DNA from: UBA4582 sp038106185
GTDB taxonomy: Bacteria > Pseudomonadota > Gammaproteobacteria > Pseudomonadales > Azotimanducaceae
DNA: 64,000 bases
Direction of reading: 5' to 3'
NCBI GenBank assembly: GCA_038106185.1
Contig: JAYODE010000005.1
Coordinates: 83,541 to 147,540 of the forward strand
Positions 8,095 to 16,255 of this stretch are shown one piece after another; the stretch's first letter is position 1, and the number at the start of each line of letters is the position of its first letter. A program made the translations under genes and the position numbers. A model generated the notes under the pieces. It was not told the origin of the DNA. It made no database searches and saw only the letters and a list, made by a program, of their open reading frames with translations.

Positions 8095-8982
8095 TTAGTC
8101 TTCGCCACGCAGCAAATTGGCTGGAGAATACTGATCAGTGAGTATTCGACGGGTTCTGTTCCAGTCCTTCTCGCGGCTCATATGGCCAGGGTAATCCCTT
8201 GCGTCAATGCCATAGGGTCGCAAACGTTCGGCGAATTTAATTGCCTGGCTTTTGATCTCGAAGTCACTGGGTAAGCCTTGCCGCGCAGCAATGATAACCC
8301 GGTTGCCAGAGGCCGGCATTTTGAAATTCAGATAATCACCGAAGACAGCCTGGTAGGTTTCTGACTCATGGTCATACAGAGCGCTGGTGGAAAAAGTATT
8401 GGCCACCAAAATACCGTCCATGCTTAACAGGTCTCGGCTCTCCTGAAGAAATTCCTGGGTCATCAGATGCTCAGGGATATAATCGCCGGTAAAGGCGTCA
8501 AGCATAATGAGATCGTAAGTTTGGCGCTGCAACAGGGCCCTTTTAATAAAAACGCGTGCATCACTGACCCTAACCTTTAGGTTTTTCGACTCGGCAAAAT
8601 TGAAGTATTGCCGCGCAACCCGAACCACAGCCTCATCGATTTCCACCACATCAATGGTGGCGTCTGGATAAAGCTCTGTCAGGGCCGTGGGTATTGAGCC
8701 GCCACCAAGGCCGACGATCAGGATCCTGCCGGGATCAGGTTTCAGCAGTAGGCCGCCGAATGCCATTCGAACATAATGAAATACCAGGCGCCTGGGGTCC
8801 TGTAAGTCCATGCAGGTTTGATTTCGATCGCCACGTTTTACGGTAAACAGCAGGCATCGCCGGTTATCCGCTTCTCGAACAACGATATTTCGATAGAGCG
8901 ACTTTTCCTGATGGATTTCGATGGCGACTGTCGTGGCAGAAGCCAGCATCAGCATGACCAGGATGGCAGTGCGCAGGATCAT
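8095..8982 (-). CDS. Spermidine-synthase-like methyltransferase-fold protein
   Basis: 295 aa with a hydrophobic N-terminus (residues 3-21), then a Rossmann-like aminopropyltransferase fold: ILIVGLGGGSIPTAL near 87-101, VDVVEIDEAVVRVARQYF, and LIMLDAFTGDYIPEHL. This is the catalytic half of the 'fused MFS/spermidine synthase' family. Here it is a separate ORF whose ATG overlaps the stop of the membrane-half gene (ATGA at 8979-8982), so translation is likely coupled. True spermidine synthase activity is uncertain. Many members of this fused family have unknown substrates. Confidence 0.8.
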   Translation of the reverse strand: MILRTAILVMLMLASATTVAIEIHQEKSLYRNIVVREADNRRCLLFTVKRGDRNQTCMDLQDPRRLVFHYVRMAFGGLLLKPDPGRILIVGLGGGSIPTALTELYPDATIDVVEIDEAVVRVARQYFNFAESKNLKVRVSDARVFIKRALLQRQTYDLIMLDAFTGDYIPEHLMTQEFLQESRDLLSMDGILVANTFSTSALYDHESETYQAVFGDYLNFKMPASGNRVIIAARQGLPSDFEIKSQAIKFAERLRPYGIDARDYPGHMSREKDWNRTRRILTDQYSPANLLRGED

Positions 8983-9629
8983 GTGCGTTGACTCGCATGG
9001 GTGATGATGGCGGTTATGCCACCTGTAGCCAGAACGGCGCTCATTGTCATCAGAATCACATCGACCTCAAACCAAAGTACCAGGTAGAAGGAGGTGGCGA
9101 GCGTCCCCAGTGCGCTGCCGAGGGTAGAAATAAAATACAGTCGGCCGGCTATTTGGCCTGAGTGAGCGGCATGGGCAACCAACAACCGAACTGAGTAAGG
9201 GGCAATCATGCCCAGGATAGCGGTGGGAACAAAAAATAACAGTGTCGAGGCTGCCAAAGAGCCATAGCGTGGATCCTCAAGACGAACGAAAACCCAGTCC
9301 ATCATAGCGTTGCTCCAGACGATGGTGGGTATCAAGGTAATCGCTGCGGCGATGAAAAACAGTCCGTAGCGACCCAGATGCGGGTTGTTGACGGACAATC
9401 GGCCGCCATACAGATAGCCAATGGACAAAGACAGCATGAAGATAGTGATGATGCTGCCCCAGACATAAATACTGCTGCCAAAGTAGGGAGCAAGAATTCG
9501 GCCGCCCATCAGCTCTATGGACATGATGATAAAGCCGCTGGTAAACGCCAGAGACAGGACGATGAGATTAAAGACGAGCTCGGGTAACGGGGCGGTCTTG
9601 GGTTTATTGATCTTGGAATCTGGCAGCAT
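8979..9629 (-). CDS. Membrane half of a split fused-MFS spermidine-synthase-like system
   Basis: 216 aa with about six to seven predicted membrane helices. It contains IELMGGRILAPYFGSS near 42-57 and MIAPYSVRLLVAHAAHSGQIAGRLYFISTLGSALGTL (written here only as landmarks near 140-175). Both are hallmarks of the N-terminal membrane domain of the fused MFS/spermidine synthase family. In most relatives this domain continues directly into the synthase domain. Here a 4-bp ATGA overlap separates them. The pair probably makes a two-subunit membrane enzyme. Confidence 0.8.
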   Translation of the reverse strand: MLPDSKINKPKTAPLPELVFNLIVLSLAFTSGFIIMSIELMGGRILAPYFGSSIYVWGSIITIFMLSLSIGYLYGGRLSVNNPHLGRYGLFFIAAAITLIPTIVWSNAMMDWVFVRLEDPRYGSLAASTLLFFVPTAILGMIAPYSVRLLVAHAAHSGQIAGRLYFISTLGSALGTLATSFYLVLWFEVDVILMTMSAVLATGGITAIITHASQRT

Positions 9630-9788
9630 GTCTCTTTACTCTGGTTTGGGCGCCGGCCCCTCGTCTGTATCCTGCTGTTGCGCTCGCACCTGGCGACGCT
9701 GCTGGAATGCAAGAGGAGTATACCTTCTCAACCGAGACCTGGCGATGTCGAAGGTTGCACATTTCAGTCTCCGCTGAGTTATGGCACA

Positions 9789-11606
9789 ATGCCCTGTCAA
9801 CTCGGGATCCACCTATTGAAGTCTTTGGTTCGCCTCATACCTTTCCTTCGGCCCTATCGTTTCCAGATAGGCCTGGGTTTCCTGACCTTCTTTATTGCGC
9901 GTTTCTTTGAAGTCAGCACCTATTACCTGGTGTCCATTGGTATAGACACCATCGAGGTGTTGGGTACCAATAGCGTGGCGTCCAGGGTGTCTTTAACCGT
10001 GAATCAAATTGCGTTGTTACTGATTGGGTCGGTGATATTGCGATTTCTATTCGTCGTCCATGCACGTCGGCAGGTTCGGCGCGTCGGTCAGCGCGTTGCC
10101 TATGATTTGCGTCAGCGCCTGTATGCCTCGGTGCAACATCAGGGCAGCGATTTCTTTGCCAGAATGGGCGTCGGCGACATCATGACCCGTGCCATTCAGG
10201 ATGTCTCCCTGATTCAGCGTCTGATTGCCTTTGGGATGATTCAGATTGTCATTATGGTCTATGCCCCCCTGTTTGGTGTCTCGGCGATGCTCTCCAAGTC
10301 ACCATCACTGACCTTCATGATCATGCCCCTGTTGCCGGCCATTTTCTACTATGGTTGGTGGATGTCCCGGCAACTGGCATCTACCTCATTGGCGGTTCAG
10401 GAGGGGCTCTCGGCACTATCCAGCCAGGTGCAGGAAAATCTGGCAGGCATCAGGACGGTGCAGGCTCAGGTGCAGGAGCAGAACGAAATTCAGCGCTTCG
10501 GTGTCGTGAATGCCGATTATTCGAAGGCCTTTTACAACCAGTCGCGGATCAATTCGTTAATGAGTGCCTGGATGCCATTTCAGGCTTCAGTGGCACAATT
10601 ATTGATCATTGTTTACGGGGGGAGTCAGGTTCTCGCGGGTGAAATCTCGGTAGGCGATCTGGTTTTCTTTCTGGCCTGTCTGAATATGTTGCTGCAGCCA
10701 ATTCGAATGGCAGGTATGTTCGTGACGCTGGTACAACGCGGTGCGGTTGCAACCCAGCGCCTTTCCGAGATTTTTGAGGCGGTCCCCGAGATCCTTGATC
10801 GGCCTTCAGGAACGACACAATCCCTGATTCGAGGCGAGTTTGAATTCAGAGATCTGACCTTCACCTATCCTCGCGCGACAGAACCGGTGCTAAAGGCTAT
10901 TTCTCTACACATCAAGGTCGGTGAGTCCATCGCGATCGTTGGCAGAGTGGGTGCGGGCAAGTCGACCCTGTTAAAACTGTTTACGCGAATGGTAGATACG
11001 CCGAAGGGCTGTTTATTTCTCGATGGTCACGATATCTGTGATTATCCCCTGAGTCAGGTGCGTGGCCAGATTGCTCAGGTGCTTCAGGATCCATTTTTAT
11101 TCGGTGAACCGTTGCGCAATAACATCAGCTACGACGATCCTGTCAGACCTCTTGATGTGATCTGGGACTCTGCCGACGCCGCGGCTCTCAGAGAGACGAT
11201 CGAGGCCTTCCCCGAGCAGATGGATACCTTGATCGGCGAGCGGGGAGTGACCCTGTCTGGTGGCCAGAAACAACGAGCGACATTGGCGCGCGGTTTAATC
11301 CGGAATGCGCCAGTGCTGATTCTTGATGACTGTTTCAGCAGTGTCGATACAGAGACAGAAGAGCATATTCTGAATCGTCTGAAAGCGATGCGTAATCAGC
11401 GAACCACGATCATTGTTTCTCACAGAGTCTCTACATTACGTCATGCGGATCGGATTGTTGTGCTGGATGAGGGTCGTATCATTGAAGTCGGATCCCATGC
11501 CGAGCTGCTTCGCCAGGGCGGTGCGTATGCGGAGCTGGAACGAGCCCAGACTCAGGACGCGATGCCAGCAGAACAGCAAACAGTGCAAGTGACGGCAAAC
11601 CCATGA
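9789..11606 (+). CDS. ABC exporter half-transporter, degenerate-site subunit
   Basis: 605 aa from ATG 9789. The open frame extends to 9678, but the added residues are not membrane-like. Six N-terminal membrane helices are followed by a nucleotide-binding domain with Walker A GRVGAGKST (385-393), intact signature LSGGQ (489-493) and Walker B LILDDCFSS. In the last, Asp514 replaces the catalytic Glu. It overlaps the next exporter gene by ATGA (11603-11606). The missing Glu marks this as the non-hydrolysing partner of a heterodimeric exporter (MdlA/MdlB, TM287/288 type). Exported substrate is unknown: lipid, drug or peptide. Confidence 0.9.
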   Translation: MPCQLGIHLLKSLVRLIPFLRPYRFQIGLGFLTFFIARFFEVSTYYLVSIGIDTIEVLGTNSVASRVSLTVNQIALLLIGSVILRFLFVVHARRQVRRVGQRVAYDLRQRLYASVQHQGSDFFARMGVGDIMTRAIQDVSLIQRLIAFGMIQIVIMVYAPLFGVSAMLSKSPSLTFMIMPLLPAIFYYGWWMSRQLASTSLAVQEGLSALSSQVQENLAGIRTVQAQVQEQNEIQRFGVVNADYSKAFYNQSRINSLMSAWMPFQASVAQLLIIVYGGSQVLAGEISVGDLVFFLACLNMLLQPIRMAGMFVTLVQRGAVATQRLSEIFEAVPEILDRPSGTTQSLIRGEFEFRDLTFTYPRATEPVLKAISLHIKVGESIAIVGRVGAGKSTLLKLFTRMVDTPKGCLFLDGHDICDYPLSQVRGQIAQVLQDPFLFGEPLRNNISYDDPVRPLDVIWDSADAAALRETIEAFPEQMDTLIGERGVTLSGGQKQRATLARGLIRNAPVLILDDCFSSVDTETEEHILNRLKAMRNQRTTIIVSHRVSTLRHADRIVVLDEGRIIEVGSHAELLRQGGAYAELERAQTQDAMPAEQQTVQVTANP

Positions 11607-13492
11607 GTCGGCAACGAAAACCTCATCAGGTTCAGGCTGAACGGGATCATGGCATGTTTGATGCCGAGCTCTCCGGTACCGTACTTAATTTGCAACTGTT
11701 ACGCCGCATTGTCAGTTGGCTCGCACCCTATAAAGTTCGTTTGACGCTCAGTGCTGTACTGGTTCTGACAGCCAGCTGTGTCGCTGTGATGATGGAGATC
11801 ATTATCAGTCGGGTGCTGGTCGATTATATTATCGTCGGCGAGGCGAGCAGCACTATGCCGGATCTTGGCATGATCGCACTGACCCGCTGGCTGGAGCTGC
11901 AGTTAGCGATCGAACCAATCTTCGCTGCTGGAATTTTGTTTTTGCTGGCAATGTCCGTCTCAGCTTTAGCCGGGCATGCCCACCGCTTGACCCTGATCAG
12001 CGCGATCGTCAATGCGTTAAGGGATCTTCGCCAGGATCTGTTTGCTCATCTGGAGCACAGACCCAGTTCCTTCTACGACAAGGTACCCACTGGCCGCATT
12101 ATGACCCGAGTAACCAATGACGTAGAAGCGCTGTATGAAATGCTGCGCGGCATGGGTGCGCTGGTGGGCGAATTTGTGCCCTTCCTGGTGGCGCTGACGA
12201 TCATGTTGTCCACCAGCATTAAACTCACGCTTATCCTGCTCCTGCTGGTGCCCGTTGTGGGTATCGCCACACACTTTTTTCGAAATGCCTCCCGGGAGGT
12301 ATTTCGATTGGTCCGCAACAGCGTCTCGGCATTGAATCAAAACCTGCAGGAGAATTTGTCGGGCATGCAGGTGGTGCAATTGAATGTCAGGCAGGCACAG
12401 AATCTTGATGAATACACGCAAATCAACCAGCAAAACCTTCGCCACGAGAATCGCTCCATTAACCTGTCCACGGCCTATGGCGCCTTCAATGACAGCCTGG
12501 CTGCGATCGGTTTGGGAATTATTATCTGGTACGGTGGCGGAGCCGTCGTTCAGGATGAGATGAGTTTGGGTGGCGTGATTCTATTTACCCGTTTTATGAA
12601 TATGCTATTCACACCGGTGGTGATGCTGGGCGAGCAATTGAATGTGCTGTTTCGAGCCATGGCCAGTGGTGAGCGGATCTTTCAAGCGCTGGACTGGGAC
12701 GAGCAGATACACGAGCCGCTGAATCCCGTCGAGTTGCCGGTTCGCCTGCAGGGTAAGGTGGAATTTCGTAATCTGACATTTGGTTACTCGACTTCAGTGC
12801 CAATTCTCAGAGGTGTTTCTGTGACGATTCAACCGGGTGAGAAACTGGCGATTGTCGGACCGACTGGGTCCGGTAAGAGCACCATGATACGGCTGCTAGG
12901 CCGCTTCTACGACTTCGATCGCGGTATGATTTATCTTGATGGTGTTGATCTCAACGACCTTCGCAGTCGCGATGTGCGCGGTCGTATTGGGGTGGTGCTG
13001 CAAGATTTTCATATTTTCTCTGGCTCCATCCTCGACAACATCGTTCTGGGTAATCCGGCGATCACTCGAGAGCGGGCGATCGAGGCCGCCAAAATTGTGA
13101 ATGCGCATGACTTTATCATGCGTCTACCGATGGGCTATGACAGCCCACTCATCGAGCGAGGTGCCAATCTGTCTCAAGGTCAACGTCAATTATTAGCCTT
13201 TGCTCGTGTATTGGCGGCAGACCCCGAGATTCTGGTATTGGATGAAGCGACGGCCAGTATAGATACCGAGACAGAACGCTTGATTCAGGATGGATTGCGC
13301 AAGCTGATGGTGGGACGCACCTCAATTCTTATTGCGCATCGATTGCGGACCATTCAGGAAGCCGACCAGGTGCTGGTGCTGCAGCAGGGTCAGGTTCGAG
13401 AACTCGGAACCCATGAGGCCTTGCTGGCTCAGCAGGGCCTGTATTACCGCCTGCATGAACTCCAGTTTCAGGATGTCAGTCTTGATGACTGA
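11603..13492 (+). CDS. ABC exporter half-transporter, canonical-site subunit
   Basis: 629 aa. An N-terminal soluble lead of about 35 residues is followed by six membrane helices (residues about 40-330) and an ATPase domain with Walker A GPTGSGKST (419-427) and Walker B VLDEATASID with catalytic Glu548. The signature is altered to LSQGQ (523-527). The combination complements the upstream subunit. The composite site using this Walker A/B and the partner's LSGGQ is complete, while the other site lacks Glu and has the altered signature. Start ATG overlaps the upstream stop. Confidence 0.92.
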   Translation: MSRQRKPHQVQAERDHGMFDAELSGTVLNLQLLRRIVSWLAPYKVRLTLSAVLVLTASCVAVMMEIIISRVLVDYIIVGEASSTMPDLGMIALTRWLELQLAIEPIFAAGILFLLAMSVSALAGHAHRLTLISAIVNALRDLRQDLFAHLEHRPSSFYDKVPTGRIMTRVTNDVEALYEMLRGMGALVGEFVPFLVALTIMLSTSIKLTLILLLLVPVVGIATHFFRNASREVFRLVRNSVSALNQNLQENLSGMQVVQLNVRQAQNLDEYTQINQQNLRHENRSINLSTAYGAFNDSLAAIGLGIIIWYGGGAVVQDEMSLGGVILFTRFMNMLFTPVVMLGEQLNVLFRAMASGERIFQALDWDEQIHEPLNPVELPVRLQGKVEFRNLTFGYSTSVPILRGVSVTIQPGEKLAIVGPTGSGKSTMIRLLGRFYDFDRGMIYLDGVDLNDLRSRDVRGRIGVVLQDFHIFSGSILDNIVLGNPAITRERAIEAAKIVNAHDFIMRLPMGYDSPLIERGANLSQGQRQLLAFARVLAADPEILVLDEATASIDTETERLIQDGLRKLMVGRTSILIAHRLRTIQEADQVLVLQQGQVRELGTHEALLAQQGLYYRLHELQFQDVSLDD

Positions 13493-13605
13493 GGTGTCCT
13501 GGCCGCGACTCTGCGGATGGATTGATGCGGGCACCGGGTTCATGCACACTAGCGTTCAAAACCCGCATTCAGCCTTCTTACTGATATCCAGATAATGAGT
13601 ATTCT

Positions 13606-14505
13606 ATGAGCATTCGAGCAACGCTAATCAGCCTGGTGATGGCGCGAACTATTCGGCCTCTGTTTGACAGTATTGAGGATGTCGGCGGTTTCCGCGAGAA
13701 ATTGTCAAAGGCTGCCGGGTTGAATCCAGGACTGCCAGAACGTGTCAGCGTCACGAAGGACGTGATTGCCGGGGTGCCCTGCGAGTGGCTTCGAATTGAA
13801 CCCAGTCGGCCCGCGCGGGTTCTTATGTACCTGCATGGCGGCGGCTATGTATCTGGCGGTGCAGATAGCCATCGAAATCTCGCCTGGCGCCTGGCAGAGG
13901 CGGCCTCTATGAGTGTCTTGCTGGTGGAATACCGACTAGCACCTGAGCATCCATTTCCGGCGGGTCTCGAGGATGCCACTGCCTGCTATCGCCAGCTGCT
14001 GGAGCAAGGTTATGGCGCTGATGATATTGCCGTAGGCGGCGATTCTGCCGGTGGTGGCCTGACTTTGGCGCTGTTGTTGAATTTGAAGAATCTTGGTTTG
14101 CCGCTACCCGATCGCGGTATTCTGCTGTCGCCGTGGCTGGATCTGTCGATGAGTGGTGACAGCCTGGTCAGCAATGCGTCATCGGATGTCATGTTAACCC
14201 CTAAGGCGCTGCGTACCTGTGCTGCGCTCTACCTGGGTCAGCGTGATTCTCAGGCACCTCTGGCGTCGCCCTTGTTTGGCGATCTCAGGGGTTTGCCGCC
14301 GCTGCTGGTTCATGCCAGCACCACAGAAGTGTTGCTAAGTGATGCTGAACGCCTGGTCCATATGGTCGAGGCCCAGGGCGGCGACATTCAGCTGAGTCTT
14401 TGGAAGAAAATGCCCCATGTGTTTCAGGTGTTCGCCGGTCGAATTCCAGAAGGTCAAGAGGCTATCCGTCAACTTGGTGAGTTTCTAGATAGACCCAACC
14501 GCTGA
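13606..14505 (+). CDS. HSL-family alpha/beta hydrolase (esterase/lipase)
   Basis: 299 aa. The oxyanion-hole motif HGGGYVSGG starts near 76. The nucleophile is Ser147 in GGDSAGGG. The acid is probably in the VHASTTEVLLSD segment, and the catalytic His is in MPHVFQVFAGR near the C-terminus. This is the hormone-sensitive-lipase group of carboxylesterases. It hydrolyses small or medium acyl esters, and there is no signal peptide, so it is cytoplasmic. It is the first gene of a plus-strand run in which the next gene (acyl-CoA ligase) starts 22 bp downstream. It may therefore release an acid for CoA activation. Confidence 0.9.
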   Translation: MSIRATLISLVMARTIRPLFDSIEDVGGFREKLSKAAGLNPGLPERVSVTKDVIAGVPCEWLRIEPSRPARVLMYLHGGGYVSGGADSHRNLAWRLAEAASMSVLLVEYRLAPEHPFPAGLEDATACYRQLLEQGYGADDIAVGGDSAGGGLTLALLLNLKNLGLPLPDRGILLSPWLDLSMSGDSLVSNASSDVMLTPKALRTCAALYLGQRDSQAPLASPLFGDLRGLPPLLVHASTTEVLLSDAERLVHMVEAQGGDIQLSLWKKMPHVFQVFAGRIPEGQEAIRQLGEFLDRPNR

Positions 14506-14527
14506 ATTCAGAGGAGGGAGGAGTGAC

Positions 14528-16252
14528 ATGGCCGAGATGACACTGGAACAAGCAACGTTGCGCCTAACTGCTGTTGGCGCGCCATTCGAGATGGAGACCC
14601 GAGTTATTCGTGGAGTCCCCACCCGTACCTGGAAACATGCGCCGAATAATTTACGAGAAATCTTTGTGGGTATTCGATCTTTTGCTGATCGAACCTATCT
14701 GGTCTACGAAGATGAACGATTAACCTATGCAGAAGTCTATCAACAGGTCGTTAAATTAGCGCACCTGTTAGTCACTGACTATGCTGTTCAGAAAGGCGAT
14801 CGTATAGCGATAGCCATGCGTAATTATCCTGAGTGGCCTATCTGTTTTTGGGCCGCTGCGATCAGTGGGGCTGTTGTTGTGCCACTCAATGCCTGGTGGA
14901 CAGGGTCAGAGCTCGAGTATGGTTTGGCAGACTCGGGATCCAGAATTTTGTTTGCAGACGAACAAAGGATGCATGCACTGACGGATTATTATCAGCAACT
15001 GCAGCTTGATGCAGTATTTGCGGTGCGTAGTCAGACCCCCTTGCCTGAGCATGTTAAAGGGCTGCATGCCAGCCTGGCGCAGGTATCTAACGAGGTCGAA
15101 ATGCCTGATGTTGCTCTGTTGCCTGAAGATGACGCGACCATTTTCTACACGTCTGGTACGACAGGTAAACCTAAGGGTGCGCTTGGCACCCAGAGAAATA
15201 TCTGTACCAACCTGACGAGTCTACAATTTAGCGGAGCTAGGTCTTTGCTGCGCCGAGGGGAGCCGGTGCCTGCTCTTGATGGCCCTGGCAAGTCGAGTCC
15301 TCCTCAACTCGCGCCGCTGTTGTCAGTTCCCTTTTTTCATGCGACCGGTTGCCATTCCACCCTGATAGCCAACACGGCTGCTGGCAATAAGTTGGTGATG
15401 ATGTACAAGTGGGATCCTGAGCGAGCCATGGAGTTAATCGAGCGGGAAAGAATCACGTCCTTTGGTGGTGTACCCTCAATGGTTTGGCAGGTGTTGGAAT
15501 CGCCCACGTTCGGCACCCATGACTTGTCATCCATTCAAAGCATTGGGTACGGCGGAGCGCCAGCCGCACCTGAGCTGGTTGCACGAATAAAGGAAAGTTT
15601 TCCGCTGGTATCCTCCAGCAATGGTTATGGCCTGACAGAAACCTCTTCATTGACAACCAGCAATGCCGGTTTGGATTACCAACGCAAACCAGACAGTGTC
15701 GGTGTGCCGGTACCCGTCTGTGAGCTGAAATTAATGGCTTCGAACGGCGCCAGTCAGGTGCCACAAGGAGAGGTGGGTGAACTTTGGATCAAGGGTCCAA
15801 ACGTGGTGAAAGGCTACTGGCACAAGCCCGAAGCCACTGCCGAGACATTTACCAATGGCTGGTTACATTCCGGTGACCTGGCGAAAATTGATGGTGAGGG
15901 CTTTGTCTATATCGTCGATAGAGCGAAAGACATGCTCATCAGAGGCGGTGAAAATATCTATTGTGTGGAGGTCGAGAATGCTCTGTATCAGCACCCCAAC
16001 GTCATGGATTGTACTGTCGTCGGAGTGCCACACAAGATTCTAGGTGAGGAGGTGGGCACGGTGATTCAGCTGACGCCCGGCGCACGCCTCACAGCGGAAG
16101 GCTTGCAAGCCTTTCTTCGAGAGAACTTGGCAGGCTTTATGATTCCTCAGTATTTTCTTTTTAAGAGTGAGCCGCTGGCGCGTAATGCCAATGGTAAGAT
16201 TCTCAAGTCCCAGGCCCGCAACGAACTGCTCGCCAGTCTAGAGGTTGACTAG
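14528..16252 (+). CDS. AMP-binding acyl-CoA synthetase
   Basis: 574 aa. The phosphate loop FYTSGTTGKPKGA lies near 206-218, GYGLTETSS near 368, the hinge VDRAKDMLIRGGENIY near 463-478, and the C-terminal ANGKILKSQARNEL holds the catalytic Lys. A very strong ribosome site (GGAGGGAGGAG at 14512-14522) precedes the ATG. The first ~35 residues before the core domain are longer than in short ligases. Operon position between an esterase and selD suggests activation of an acid released by the esterase. Only three bases separate its stop from the next start. Confidence 0.92.
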   Translation: MAEMTLEQATLRLTAVGAPFEMETRVIRGVPTRTWKHAPNNLREIFVGIRSFADRTYLVYEDERLTYAEVYQQVVKLAHLLVTDYAVQKGDRIAIAMRNYPEWPICFWAAAISGAVVVPLNAWWTGSELEYGLADSGSRILFADEQRMHALTDYYQQLQLDAVFAVRSQTPLPEHVKGLHASLAQVSNEVEMPDVALLPEDDATIFYTSGTTGKPKGALGTQRNICTNLTSLQFSGARSLLRRGEPVPALDGPGKSSPPQLAPLLSVPFFHATGCHSTLIANTAAGNKLVMMYKWDPERAMELIERERITSFGGVPSMVWQVLESPTFGTHDLSSIQSIGYGGAPAAPELVARIKESFPLVSSSNGYGLTETSSLTTSNAGLDYQRKPDSVGVPVPVCELKLMASNGASQVPQGEVGELWIKGPNVVKGYWHKPEATAETFTNGWLHSGDLAKIDGEGFVYIVDRAKDMLIRGGENIYCVEVENALYQHPNVMDCTVVGVPHKILGEEVGTVIQLTPGARLTAEGLQAFLRENLAGFMIPQYFLFKSEPLARNANGKILKSQARNELLASLEVD

Positions 16253-16255
16253 GGT

